This document shows, piece by piece, positions 16,219-25,203 of a DNA stretch of 64,000 nucleotides. The position numbers were made by a program, and so were the translations under genes. The notes under the pieces were generated by a model. It ran no database searches. It was not told the DNA's origin and saw only the letters and a list, made by a program, of their open reading frames with translations. Source of the DNA: Alphaproteobacteria bacterium (GTDB lineage: Bacteria; Pseudomonadota; Alphaproteobacteria; Micropepsales; Micropepsaceae); the NCBI GenBank assembly GCA_947467345.1, contig CANIHD010000001.1:186001-250000 (forward strand). The letters run 5' to 3'. Numbering within the stretch: the stretch's first letter is position 1; the number at the start of each line of letters is the position of its first letter.

Positions 16219-17874
16219 TCATTCGTTTACCTTCAAAGCCACGAAGCGCTGTCCGCGCTGTTGGCCCCTTTGTTCCGCGACCAGAAGAAGAACCGTGTCA
16301 CGTCCCGCCGTTTTGGCTTCGGCAACGCCGCGCACAATATCGGCTGGCGCTGCGACGTCCTTGCCGCCCACCCGCATGATGACGTTCCCTGCGGCGAGGC
16401 CCTTATCGGCCGCGTCGCTGTTGGGATCGACTTCGGTGACGATGACACCCTTCACGTCGGCGGGAATGTTCTGCTGCCGACGCAGAGCCGGGGTAAGCGG
16501 CATCAGCGACAGTCCCAGAGATTCTGCGCCCTGTTGCGGGGCGCCATTTGGGGCTGCACCCGGGCCTTTGGCTCCCGGTTCGCGCAAAGCCGCCACTTGG
16601 TCGGCATCGCGCGGTGCGATGGTCGCCGTCAAAGATTCATGCTTGCCGTCACGAACGATATTGAAGCTTGCCTTTTGGCCGGCCAACAAAGCACCGACGC
16701 GGCGTGTCAATTCACGCTCGTCCGAGATTTCCGCGCCGTTGATAGCCAACACAACGTCGCCTTGCTTGAAGCCGGCGCGCGCCGCCGGGCTGTCGTCAAA
16801 GACGCCGGCGATAATCGCACCCTTCGCGTTCGGAATCCCGAAGCCGGTAGCGAGTTCAGGCGTCAGAGGCTGGATCGAAACCCCAAGCCAACCGCGTGCC
16901 ACGGCACCGGTGGACTTCAGCTGTTCGACCACAGCCCGCACCGTCGAAGACGGAATGGCGAAGCCGATACCGACGCTGCCGCCCGACGGCGAGAAGATAG
17001 CCGTGTTCATGCCAATCACGCGGCCCGAAAGATCGAAGGTCGGTCCGCCGGAATTGCCTTGGTTGATCGGCGCGTCAAGCTGGATGTAATCCGTGTACGG
17101 ACCGCTTCCGATGTCGCGGCCGATGGATGAGACGATGCCGGCAGTAACGGTGCTGGCGAGACCAAAGGGATTTCCGACCGCCACAACCCAGTCGCCGACG
17201 CGCAAGCGGCGGTCATCGCCGAACGCAACGGTGGGGAGATTGTGAACGCCTTCGACACGGAGGAGTGCGATATCGGTTTCCGGATCCACGCCAACGGTCT
17301 TGGCTTGGAATTCACGTCCATCGGGCAGCTTCACCGAAATCTTGGTGGCGCTGTCCACGACGTGATTATTCGTCACGATGAAGCCTTCGCCATCGATGAT
17401 GAAGCCCGATCCCATGGCGCGGGCGCGGCGTTGCTGCTGTTGCGGCGCTTCCTGCCCTTCTTGTCCAGGCTGGCCGAACTGGCGGAAGAAGTCACGGAAC
17501 GGCGCCGGCAAATTCTCCGGCGTTTGCCGTGTCGCCACTTCGGCTTGGCGTTCGGTCATGACGGTCACGACGGCCGGGCTAACCGCTTCGACCAGATTGG
17601 CGAAACTGAAGGGCTGTCCCTGCTCCAAGAGCCGCGGCGCCGGTACGGCAGCGGCGGCCATTTGTGTCGGCGTACTGCGTTGGGCTGGGGCCGCGACGGC
17701 TGCGGTGCCCTGCAAGAGCATCGGCCGCACCTTGGCATCGGTGTGGGTGACAAACAGTCCCCCGCCGATAAATGCCATAGCGGTGATGGCGAGAGCGCCC
17801 GCCGTCAGGCGGCCGCGTTTCAGGGTGGGCGTGCCGCCATTGCTGCGATCGCGACCCTGGTCTTCCTTATTCAT
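16219..17874 (-). CDS. degP: Periplasmic serine protease/chaperone DegP (HtrA)
   Basis: 551 residues. An N-terminal signal-anchor (about 23-42) is followed by a trypsin-like domain with catalytic His171 (TNNHVV), Asp201 (ETDIAL) and Ser275 (GNSGGP), then two PDZ domains (about 330-425 and 455-545). It degrades or refolds damaged envelope proteins. ATG 17874 has GAGGAA upstream. A proline- and glutamine-rich insert (about 134-152) lies in the LA loop, which in DegP controls oligomer assembly. It has its own predicted promoter at the end of ccmH and precedes the two-component pair. Confidence 0.96.
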   Translation of the reverse strand: MNKEDQGRDRSNGGTPTLKRGRLTAGALAITAMAFIGGGLFVTHTDAKVRPMLLQGTAAVAAPAQRSTPTQMAAAAVPAPRLLEQGQPFSFANLVEAVSPAVVTVMTERQAEVATRQTPENLPAPFRDFFRQFGQPGQEGQEAPQQQQRRARAMGSGFIIDGEGFIVTNNHVVDSATKISVKLPDGREFQAKTVGVDPETDIALLRVEGVHNLPTVAFGDDRRLRVGDWVVAVGNPFGLASTVTAGIVSSIGRDIGSGPYTDYIQLDAPINQGNSGGPTFDLSGRVIGMNTAIFSPSGGSVGIGFAIPSSTVRAVVEQLKSTGAVARGWLGVSIQPLTPELATGFGIPNAKGAIIAGVFDDSPAARAGFKQGDVVLAINGAEISDERELTRRVGALLAGQKASFNIVRDGKHESLTATIAPRDADQVAALREPGAKGPGAAPNGAPQQGAESLGLSLMPLTPALRRQQNIPADVKGVIVTEVDPNSDAADKGLAAGNVIMRVGGKDVAAPADIVRGVAEAKTAGRDTVLLLVAEQRGQQRGQRFVALKVNE

Positions 17875-17983
17875 GGAAATTCCTCTTTTACCGGTGTGAC
17901 GGGGTTCAGCCCCCCCTCGTCCTGGGAACAAGATAAGGCGCTAGCCTTACCGTTCCATGGCTCAAATATTAATCTTAGGACAG

Positions 17984-18012
17984 ATTATAGCGAATCCCTG
18001 AGCAAAGCTCAA
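17984..18012 (-). promoter_or_regulatory. Predicted degP promoter
   Basis: On the minus strand TTGAGC (18012-18007) and TATAAT (17989-17984) are separated by exactly 17 bases. The -35 box overlaps the ccmH stop codon. Transcription would begin near 17977, about 100 bases ahead of degP, so degP and the downstream regulator and kinase can be expressed apart from the ccm genes. Confidence 0.6.
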
Positions 18013-18449
18013 AGGGTGGGTTCGCCGAGATCCGGATCGATCGTTTGCGGTTCACTGGCGGAACGGCGATTGGCGCGCCTAACGATGGTCGCCACCACAC
18101 CCGCCCCGAGCAGCAGAATCAGCGCCGGGCCGAACCAGAGAAACGCGGTGTCGCCACGCACGGGCGGGCTCATAAGGATAAAGTCGCCGTAGCGCTCGAC
18201 CAGAAAGGCTTTGATCTGCTCGTCGCTCTGGCCCCCGGCGATGCGTTCGCGGACGAGTATGCGCAAATCCTGCGCAATCTTGGCATTCGATTCATCGACA
18301 GACTGGCCCTGACAGAGCGGGCAACGCAGCTCGCGTTGCAGCGTGCGCGCGCGCTCTTCTTGGACTGGATCAGGGAAGCTTTCGTCATAGGCGGCAAGAA
18401 CAGGACTACACGCCAGAGCAGCGGCCAGCACCAAGGCGGCGCGCTTCAC
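18009..18449 (-). CDS. ccmH: Cytochrome c maturation protein CcmH (CycL)
   Basis: 146 residues: a signal peptide (about 1-20), the LRCPLCQGQS motif with redox cysteines 43 and 46, and one C-terminal transmembrane helix (about 103-122). CcmH keeps apocytochrome thiols reduced for haem attachment in the periplasm. It is of the short type that lacks the CcmI-like TPR domain. The ATG overlaps the ccmF stop by 4 bases (ATGA). Confidence 0.94.
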   Translation of the reverse strand: MKRAALVLAAALACSPVLAAYDESFPDPVQEERARTLQRELRCPLCQGQSVDESNAKIAQDLRILVRERIAGGQSDEQIKAFLVERYGDFILMSPPVRGDTAFLWFGPALILLLGAGVVATIVRRANRRSASEPQTIDPDLGEPTL

Positions 18450-20386
18450 GTTACGGCGCCTTTTGCTCCGGCCGGTGCGCCAGCACGCGCACCGAGCGCG
18501 CGGCGGATTTTCACCGCCAAACCAAGCATCCCGCCCAGCGCGGCGATAACGGCGCCCAGCCAGATAAAGGGCGCCATCGGATTGACGTACGCCGTGACCG
18601 CCCAGCCGCCGTCTTCGCGCTTATCGCCCAGCGTAATGTACATGTCCTCAAGACCGTTGGAGCGGATCGAGGCGTCCGTCGTCACCATTTTCTCGGTCGG
18701 GAAGCTGCGCTTTTCCGGATAGACCACCGTGACCACTTTGCCGTCTTTCAACAGCGAGATGGATACGCGGTCCGCCACGTAGTTCGGGCCCTGCACCTGT
18801 TCGGTGCCGTCGAGACGCAGCATGTAGCCGCCGAGCGCAGCGCTTTCGCCGGGCTTGAGAATGCGGATGAGTTCGCTTTTCCAAACCGTTGTTCCAGCGA
18901 CACCAATTGCCGTTACCCCCAGGCCGCCATGGGCCAGTGCAACCGAGAAGGCGCCCAACGGTAGGAGCCCGATTCGGCGAAGGCTGCCGGCGCGGCGTGC
19001 GAGATCGCTGATCGAACCCGCGATCAACCAGACACCCAGCCCGACCGCGAGAAGGCCGCGCGCGGAACCCGGCGAAGCAATGGCGATAGTTGCCACCACG
19101 GCGACGGCAGCGGCGGCTGCCGCAAAGCGCAGCGTGTAGAGCGCGGCGCCTAGATTGCCACGGCGCCACGCAAGGATAGGACCGAATGGAACCACGATGG
19201 CGAGGATGGCCGCGAAGCTCAGCACGACCGTGTTGTAATACGGCGCGCCCACCGAAATGGTGCGGTTGAGCAGCGGAAACAGCGTGCCTATCAGGACCGC
19301 GACGGCTGCAACGGTGAGCACCAAATTATTGATCAGAATGCCGGTCTCGCGGCTGAGGGTTTCAAACGCTGCGCCGGGAGAAAGTTTCGGCGCGCGCCAT
19401 GCGAAGAGCGTCAGCGGCACCGCTACCGAGACAAACAAAATCAGCAGAATGAAAACGCCGCGGGCCGGATCGCTGGCAAAAGCATGCACCGAGGTGATGA
19501 CGCCTGAGCGCACCAGAAACGTGCCGATAAGGCTGAATGAGAACGCCGCAATCGAAAGCAACAGCGTCCAACTCTTGAAGGCACCGCTGCGTTCGGTCGC
19601 CATCATGGAATGCAAAAGCGCGGTGGCCACGATCCACGGCATCAGCGACGCATTCTCGACCGGATCCCAGAACCAGAACCCGCCCCAGCCGAGCGTGTAA
19701 TAGGCCCACCAGCTTCCCGCCGCGATGCCGAGCGTAAGGGCCGTCCACGCCGTCAGCGCATAGGGCCGCGCGGCGCGCACCCACGCGGCATCGTTGCGCG
19801 CTTCGAGAAGTGCGGCCACCGCGTAAGCGAAGGTCGCCGACATGCCGACATAGCCGAGGTAAAGCAGCGGCGGATGGAAGGCTAACCCTGGATCCTGCAG
19901 CAGCGGGTTGAGCCCCTCGCCTTCAAAGGGCTGCGGAAATAAACGTTCAAACGGGTTCGACGTCAGAAGCACAAAGAGGAGAAACGAAATCGCGATCAGC
20001 CCCTGCACGCCCAAAGCTTGTGCGCTCAAGCGCTCGCCGCCGGCTTTGAATGTCGCGATTGCCGCCGAGTAGAGCGAAAGAATGAGAAGCCAGAGAAGCA
20101 TCGAGCCCTCATGGTTTCCCCACACGCCGCTGATTTTATAGATCAGCGGTTTGGCGGTGTGCGAATTCTGCGCCACGGCCAACACCGAAAAATCAGACGT
20201 CACATAGGCGAAGGTCAGCGCACCGAATGCCAATGCCGAGAATACGAAAACGCCGAGGGCGGCGCCGCGGCTCATCGCCATCAAGCGATAGTCATTCTTA
20301 AGCGGACCCCATAGGCCGCCAAAGGATTGCGCCAGGCTGAGCGCCAGCGCCAAGCAAAGAGCAAGTTGTCCGAGTTCGCCGGTCAT
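18446..20386 (-). CDS. ccmF: Haem lyase subunit CcmF (CycK)
   Basis: About 646 residues with many transmembrane helices. The tryptophan-rich haem-handling motif reads WAYYTLGWGGFWFWDPVENAS, shared with CcmC and CcsA. With CcmH it forms the complex that ligates haem to apocytochrome c. ATG 20386 has AAGGTGG upstream; the frame is open 33 bases further back into ccmE without family sequence. The start overlaps the ccmE stop, so ccmE-ccmF-ccmH form one coupled unit. Confidence 0.95.
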   Translation of the reverse strand: MTGELGQLALCLALALSLAQSFGGLWGPLKNDYRLMAMSRGAALGVFVFSALAFGALTFAYVTSDFSVLAVAQNSHTAKPLIYKISGVWGNHEGSMLLWLLILSLYSAAIATFKAGGERLSAQALGVQGLIAISFLLFVLLTSNPFERLFPQPFEGEGLNPLLQDPGLAFHPPLLYLGYVGMSATFAYAVAALLEARNDAAWVRAARPYALTAWTALTLGIAAGSWWAYYTLGWGGFWFWDPVENASLMPWIVATALLHSMMATERSGAFKSWTLLLSIAAFSFSLIGTFLVRSGVITSVHAFASDPARGVFILLILFVSVAVPLTLFAWRAPKLSPGAAFETLSRETGILINNLVLTVAAVAVLIGTLFPLLNRTISVGAPYYNTVVLSFAAILAIVVPFGPILAWRRGNLGAALYTLRFAAAAAAVAVVATIAIASPGSARGLLAVGLGVWLIAGSISDLARRAGSLRRIGLLPLGAFSVALAHGGLGVTAIGVAGTTVWKSELIRILKPGESAALGGYMLRLDGTEQVQGPNYVADRVSISLLKDGKVVTVVYPEKRSFPTEKMVTTDASIRSNGLEDMYITLGDKREDGGWAVTAYVNPMAPFIWLGAVIAALGGMLGLAVKIRRALGARAGAPAGAKGAVT

Positions 20387-20841
20387 AGGCCACCTTTGGC
20401 GGGCGCGCCCTCTTCCCAACGTCCCGAACGCTTCAGCGCGTCGACGACTTCGGGCGGCATGTAGGTCTCGTCATGTTTGGCCAGAACCTCGCGCGCGGTG
20501 AAGACACCGTCAGGCTGGCGGCTGCCAAGCGCCACGACACCTTGGCCCTCGCGAAAAAGATCCGGAAGCGCGCCTACGTAACGCACCGGAACCGAAGCCT
20601 TGCCGTCGGTGACTTTGAATGTGATCTCGAGCCCCTGATCGCGCACCACGCTGCCGGTTTCCACCAAACCTCCGATACGGAAGGTCTGACCGGGCGATAC
20701 CGGATTGGCAACCAAATCGCTGGGACTATAGAAAAACAGGACGTTGTCGCGCAGTGCGACGACAATCAGGGCCGCGCCTGCCACGCCTGCGACCAGAAGT
20801 GCGGCCGCGAAAGCCAGGCGCCGCTGTTTCTTGGGGCTCAT
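20383..20841 (-). CDS. ccmE: Haem chaperone CcmE (CycJ)
   Basis: 152 residues: a membrane anchor (about 10-30) and a beta-barrel OB-fold domain in the periplasm. His123 in LAKHDETYMP is the residue that binds haem covalently, with Tyr127 nearby. It passes haem to CcmF/CcmH. The gene usually ahead of it, ccmI (cycH), is not found here; the upstream neighbour is an unrelated small gene on the same strand. Confidence 0.95.
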   Translation of the reverse strand: MSPKKQRRLAFAAALLVAGVAGAALIVVALRDNVLFFYSPSDLVANPVSPGQTFRIGGLVETGSVVRDQGLEITFKVTDGKASVPVRYVGALPDLFREGQGVVALGSRQPDGVFTAREVLAKHDETYMPPEVVDALKRSGRWEEGAPAKGGL

Positions 20842-20950
20842 GCGCTCACTTCTAAGCCTGGCGCTCGGGCCGGTCCAGCACGGCCGCCAACAAATCTGCT
20901 TGTGCTATGCCTTTGTAATATATGGGAGCCAGGCCGACTGGCGGCAGGCG

Positions 20951-21295
20951 TCAATGCCCGCCGCGCCGGAAAATCTTACCATCGTCCCCGGTGTCATACA
21001 TGAAGGCGTCGGCGGTCAAGGTGATCTGGGTCGGCCAATCGGCTCGGGAAAGACCCTTGCGAACCAAGGCGTTCCAGACGGCCTCATTAAACAAGCCGGT
21101 CGCATCCTTCCCCAAGACGAGAAACTCGCCGACGTGAAAATGGTCCTCGTGGCGCTTCGGGAAGCGCTGAACGGTCACCTCGCCGGGATTGGGCCCGCTC
21201 ACCGCGGAATTGGGCAGCCGCGCCAAGGCCTGAAGCAGGCTAAGCGTCCTAAGCTGGAGCGGATTGAGTTTAAGCGGATTCTTCTTAGCGTTCAT
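20951..21295 (-). CDS. Conserved hypothetical protein
   Basis: 114 residues, no signal peptide or membrane segment. It begins with a short basic stretch and LKLNPLQLRTLSLLQALARLP, then HEDHFHVGEFLVLGKDATGL and a helical end WNALVRKGL. I recall similar small alphaproteobacterial proteins with an H-x-DHFH-G pattern but no known function. The histidine-rich centre (RHEDHFHVG) could bind metal; this is speculation. The ATG lies at 21295 with no strong ribosome site. It stands 109 bases ahead of ccmE on the same strand. Confidence 0.65.
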   Translation of the reverse strand: MNAKKNPLKLNPLQLRTLSLLQALARLPNSAVSGPNPGEVTVQRFPKRHEDHFHVGEFLVLGKDATGLFNEAVWNALVRKGLSRADWPTQITLTADAFMYDTGDDGKIFRRGGH

Positions 21296-21403
21296 GTGAG
21301 GGCCCGGAGCTATCCTGATGTCGTCCTCGCGGGCTTCCCTAGAACGGCAGGAACCCGAAGGCGGGCATTGATTGCCATGAAGGCCCGGCGCCGTCGAGAT
21401 ATT

Positions 21404-22807
21404 CTATGCGGCGGTGTGCTGAGGACTGGGAATTGCGCGGGCGCGCCGGTGCAGGAAGGCGGTTTCCTCGGACCCCAACACCAATGTGCAAAGCTCGATA
21501 AGGCCGGCGAAATGCTCCTCGGCATGCTCGCCTTCCCGCTTGGTCTTCAATTCACGCAGAAGGTCCTCGGCGAATTGGCGCAGCAGCGAAGCCACTTCCT
21601 CATAAATGTCGTTGAATTTGGCGTGAAAGGCGGCGGCGACCGAAAATGGACCGGCGTGGCCGAGAACATAGGCATGGCGGCGGGCCCGCGCCATTTTCAA
21701 CGGATCAGGGGGATGGACCATATCCAGCGCCCGCGGAGCCTTGCCGGTGCCGTACATTTTGGGTTGTGGCAGCGCTGCCAAAATCTCCTTCGGGGCGCGC
21801 TCCAAAATCTCTTCCATTTTCTCGGACACGGCCACGCGCGCCTTGGTCAAGGTCTGACCCCATTTGCCGTCGCGGCGAATGGCAAGTTCCTTGACCATGC
21901 CGCTGGAGAGTTCTGCGAATGCCCCGAGAGAGACAAGCATCGGCTCGGCGTCGAAATCGTCGGAGCGCATGGCGACGATATGGGCGCGATGCTGATTGAG
22001 TTCATTGAACAGGATTTCGCCCACCAAGCCCATGTCGGTGCTGGCAAGCACTGTATCGGTCGATTGGTTGACGAAAACACCCGCCAGATGCAGCGCCTGC
22101 CACCGACGTTCCAGCCGCGCCATTGCGATCACTGCAACATAGGGCGCGACATCCGGCATGCGCGCGATGAAATCGTCATAGGCCGCGCGCATGACCATGA
22201 TCTCATGATCTGTTGCGGCATGCATGCGGCGCGGGAGCTTGTCTTGCAATTGCATCAGCTCGGGCCCTGCGCCGATCAATAGGGCCATCTCGGCAGCGTC
22301 GTCGGCAATTGTTCTCGCGCCGAGCTTGCAGCCCACTTCATCCTTCTGAGCTTCTGTAGCCAGCGCCGCCTGAATGGCCAGCGCCGAGATGCGCCATAGC
22401 TCACATAATTTCTCGTGTATCTCCTCGTCGCGCTCATGCAAAATCGCATCGTTGATGGCACGGTCGAGAATCTTGTGTTCCTCAGGAATCAATTCACGCG
22501 CAAGCCAGTGCCATACCGGAACGACGGAAACGCGTGCGATACACCCCTTCTGTTTTACTCTCGGCAAATGATTGTTCAGAAGCTCTTCGAACGGCCGGCA
22601 GAAATAACGCTGCGCCGTCAGCACACGCGATTCGCGCGGGATTTCGTGCAATTGGGGACGCAGGGCCTGCAATAGTTTTTCATGCGGAAGCTCGGTGCCG
22701 CCCACGAGACGGTCGACTTCGACGGCCTTTGCCAAACGCGCGGCGAGATGCGGCGGGAGCTTTCCCAAAAAGCCGCTAAGCAACATTTGTCTGTCAGCGG
22801 AAATCAT
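21404..22807 (-). CDS. Uncharacterised cytoplasmic protein, mostly helical
   Basis: About 467 residues, no signal peptide or obvious membrane helix, rich in alpha-helix-forming sequence, with many charged and leucine residues. I do not recognise a domain. The middle part (LQDKLPRRMHAATDHEIMVM and following) and the end (EEVASLLRQFAEDLLRELK) look like helical bundles. ATG 22807 is chosen; a TTG 24 bases upstream is in frame. It stands alone on the minus strand between a GT2 glycosyltransferase and the small gene before ccmE. A degenerate CtrA-like site lies about 90 bases upstream. Confidence 0.7.
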   Translation of the reverse strand: MISADRQMLLSGFLGKLPPHLAARLAKAVEVDRLVGGTELPHEKLLQALRPQLHEIPRESRVLTAQRYFCRPFEELLNNHLPRVKQKGCIARVSVVPVWHWLARELIPEEHKILDRAINDAILHERDEEIHEKLCELWRISALAIQAALATEAQKDEVGCKLGARTIADDAAEMALLIGAGPELMQLQDKLPRRMHAATDHEIMVMRAAYDDFIARMPDVAPYVAVIAMARLERRWQALHLAGVFVNQSTDTVLASTDMGLVGEILFNELNQHRAHIVAMRSDDFDAEPMLVSLGAFAELSSGMVKELAIRRDGKWGQTLTKARVAVSEKMEEILERAPKEILAALPQPKMYGTGKAPRALDMVHPPDPLKMARARRHAYVLGHAGPFSVAAAFHAKFNDIYEEVASLLRQFAEDLLRELKTKREGEHAEEHFAGLIELCTLVLGSEETAFLHRRARAIPSPQHTAA

Positions 22808-22895
22808 GACCGCGACATTGCCCCTCTCCAAATCGGAGCCCTATCGGCTCACATTCGGATGCCCTCTCAATTGTGACAGTTTGTGTCAGAGATCG

Positions 22896-22910
22896 TTAAG
22901 ATCGCATTGA
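22896..22910 (-). promoter_or_regulatory. Weak CtrA-like site
   Basis: TTAA-N7-TTGA, one mismatch from the CtrA consensus TTAA-N7-TTAA, lies about 90 bases upstream of the uncharacterised gene that starts at 22807. A match of this quality occurs by chance fairly often. Confidence 0.2.
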
Positions 22911-22931
22911 CCATTCGGTCGGCGAAGAGAT

Positions 22932-23741
22932 TTAAGAATCCTTGCGCCGCGCCTTTTCGCGCAGGAGATAGGCTTCTTCTTGAAACTTCTCGCGCGCCTT
23001 TGCGGCGCGGATTAGTCGTGAAAACGCATAGATATAGCTGCGAATCACGCCGTCCAGCCCATAGAAGATGTAGCCCCGTAGGAAATAAGCCTTGATGAAA
23101 GCCCAGATCGGCGTGAACACGATTCTTAGCAGGCTAGGGTTTCTTCCCTTGCGGTAAAGGTCCTCGGCCTGCATCGAGGAATAGAGATTCACTTTCTCGA
23201 TGGCGTGATGGTGCGACCGGAAGATGTAGTGGTTGAGGCCGTTCTTTAGCAGCTTGAGCTCGCCACCATCTCTCAGCACGACGGAATCATGCACCGTAGA
23301 ATCCTTGAAGCCGGCGAAGTCTTTATTGTACAGGCGGCCATGCGTCATGCTGACGGCGAAGCGACGCGGCTTGTCCTCGAAGCGAAACACCGTATTGGTC
23401 TTCATCGAGAACGCTTTGTGCGCCGGCTCGCCATTCGCGAACAGCGCCTTGATCTCGGCGATGGTTTCGGGCGTCGCTTCTTCGTCGGCGTCGAGATTGA
23501 ACAGCCATTTGTTGCGGCAGAGTGTTTCGCCGTAGATCTTCTGCGGCCCGTAGCCGTGCCATTCGTGAAAATAGGTTTTGGCGCCGAGGCGGTCGGCAAC
23601 CGCCACCGTGTCGTCGTCGCTGCCGGAATCGATGACGATCACCTCGTCCACCCAATCGCGCACCGAAAGGATCGCTTTCGGAATGCGATCCGCTTCGTTC
23701 TTGGCGATAATAAAGGCGGAGATGGGCAGTCGATCTGTCAT
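22932..23741 (-). CDS. GT2-family glycosyltransferase, lipopolysaccharide-core type
   Basis: About 269 residues from ATG 23741. The N-terminal GT-A fold shows ISAFIIAKNEADRI, the nucleotide-binding VIVIDSGSDDDT and a D-x-D-type metal site LFNLDADEEATPE. The C-terminal part (FTPIWAFIKAYFLRGYIFYGLDG) is the amphipathic membrane-associated tail common in LPS-core beta-glycosyltransferases (WaaE/KdtX-like). It would act on the cytoplasmic face of the inner membrane. Longer starts at 23777 or 23891 are in frame, but the family begins near MTDRLPIS. Confidence 0.82.
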   Translation of the reverse strand: MTDRLPISAFIIAKNEADRIPKAILSVRDWVDEVIVIDSGSDDDTVAVADRLGAKTYFHEWHGYGPQKIYGETLCRNKWLFNLDADEEATPETIAEIKALFANGEPAHKAFSMKTNTVFRFEDKPRRFAVSMTHGRLYNKDFAGFKDSTVHDSVVLRDGGELKLLKNGLNHYIFRSHHHAIEKVNLYSSMQAEDLYRKGRNPSLLRIVFTPIWAFIKAYFLRGYIFYGLDGVIRSYIYAFSRLIRAAKAREKFQEEAYLLREKARRKDS

Positions 23742-23814
23742 GGCGAGAAGCAATGTGTTGGGACGATGGTCTGCCATAGCATAGAGCCGGCGCCCTCCCC
23801 TACCGCCTTTGTGC

Positions 23815-25203
23815 TCAGCGAATGGAGGGCAATTCCAGTTTTGCCTCCAAGCCGCCAAGCTTGGATTCACCCAGGCTGAAACTGCCGCCATAAAGCTTGG
23901 CGATATCGCGTACGATGGCGAGGCCTAACCCTGAACCAGGAACCGATTCGTCCAGGCGCTCACCGCGTTCCATGGCGCGGGCTCGCACATCGGGGGCGAG
24001 TCCGGGGCCATCGTCGCCTACCGTGACGCCAAGACGGCCGCCGGAATGCGCAACAGCTTCGACCATGATTCGGCCTTTGGCCCATTTGCAGGCATTGTCG
24101 ATGAGATTGCCGACCATCTCTTCAAAATCTTCGCGCTCGCCGCGAAACGCCAAGCCGTCTTCGACCTCGGTAGCGATGTTCAGCGATTTCTCGGCGTGCA
24201 TGCGGGGCAGCACACGGGCGAGATCGGCAATGACAGGTGTGACTTCGGTGCGGCTGCCCAGCACATCAAGCGCGCCAGCGGCACGGGCGCGCGCCAAATA
24301 GTGATCGACCTGACGGCGCATAGACGTGACTTGGCGCGTCACGGTTTCGGCAAGCGGACCCGAACTCGAAGACGCCTCATTGCCGAGCACCGTCAGAGGC
24401 GTCTTGAGAAAATGCGTGAGATTGGCGACGTGTGTGCGCGCGCGGCCGACCACCTCGGCGCTGTGGGCAATCAGGGAATTCAGTTCACCCGCCAGCGGTG
24501 CGATCTCAGCGGGAAAATCACCTTCAAGCCGGCGCGATTGACCTTCACGAATGCGCGCAAGCGCTTCGGACACGCGCCGGAGTGGCAGCAAGCCCACGCG
24601 CACTTGAATCAGAATGGCGATGATCAAGCCGAAGCCAAGCGCAGCGAACGACCAAAACAAGGTGCGATTGAAATTCGCGACATTGGCTTCGAGTTCGCCG
24701 ACGTCGCCCGCGACAAGAAATTCGAAGGCCAATTCAGTTTCGCGCCCCTGAGCATCGCGCCCCGGAAACGCGATCCGGCGCGACAATACTCTGAGCGTTT
24801 GGTTATCAGGCCCAAGCGCATAGCCCCAGCGCATATTATTGGCGGCGGGGACCAAAGTCGGGTCTATCGTGTGGTCGAACAGCGAGCGCGAGCGTTGCGT
24901 CGCGTCCTCCACCAGCGTGCCGAAAGCATACAGTGGCACGATCTGCCAATACCAGCCGGAGAACACCCGTTGGTAACGCGGATCTCCCAGCCGGTTGGCG
25001 AATGCGATAGAAGCCGTCGATTGCGGCTCTGCGGCGGCGACCAAACCATCGAGATCGAAGACAAGCCTGTTGTCGAAATTCTGCTGAACCGCGCCGCGAA
25101 AAATTCCCGAGAGAACGAAGCCGCCGATAAGAAGGCCGAGCATACTCCAAACGGCAGCGCCGGCGATAAGCCGGAACGTCAGCGAGTTGGTCTGAAATTT
25201 CAC
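23815..25203 (-). CDS. PhoQ/FeuQ-like sensor histidine kinase
   Basis: 462 residues. Membrane helices at about 11-33 and 182-203 flank a periplasmic sensor of about 145 residues. The H-box is the PhoQ-type ANLTHFLKTPLTVLGNE with His264, where most kinases have HDLRTP or HELRTP. The ATPase domain has NLIDNACKWAKG, GDDGPGL and GSGLGLAI. The first codons overlap the regulator's stop by 4 bases. Together with the upstream PepSY gene the order matches feuN-feuP-feuQ of Sinorhizobium, a system related to PhoPQ; orthology is inferred from order and H-box only. Confidence 0.88.
   Translation of the reverse strand: MKFQTNSLTFRLIAGAAVWSMLGLLIGGFVLSGIFRGAVQQNFDNRLVFDLDGLVAAAEPQSTASIAFANRLGDPRYQRVFSGWYWQIVPLYAFGTLVEDATQRSRSLFDHTIDPTLVPAANNMRWGYALGPDNQTLRVLSRRIAFPGRDAQGRETELAFEFLVAGDVGELEANVANFNRTLFWSFAALGFGLIIAILIQVRVGLLPLRRVSEALARIREGQSRRLEGDFPAEIAPLAGELNSLIAHSAEVVGRARTHVANLTHFLKTPLTVLGNEASSSSGPLAETVTRQVTSMRRQVDHYLARARAAGALDVLGSRTEVTPVIADLARVLPRMHAEKSLNIATEVEDGLAFRGEREDFEEMVGNLIDNACKWAKGRIMVEAVAHSGGRLGVTVGDDGPGLAPDVRARAMERGERLDESVPGSGLGLAIVRDIAKLYGGSFSLGESKLGGLEAKLELPSIR

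Noticed and set aside
20744-22282. 512-codon plus-strand open frame
   Set aside because: Antisense to the uncharacterised helical gene and ccmE region; composition is that of a shadow frame.
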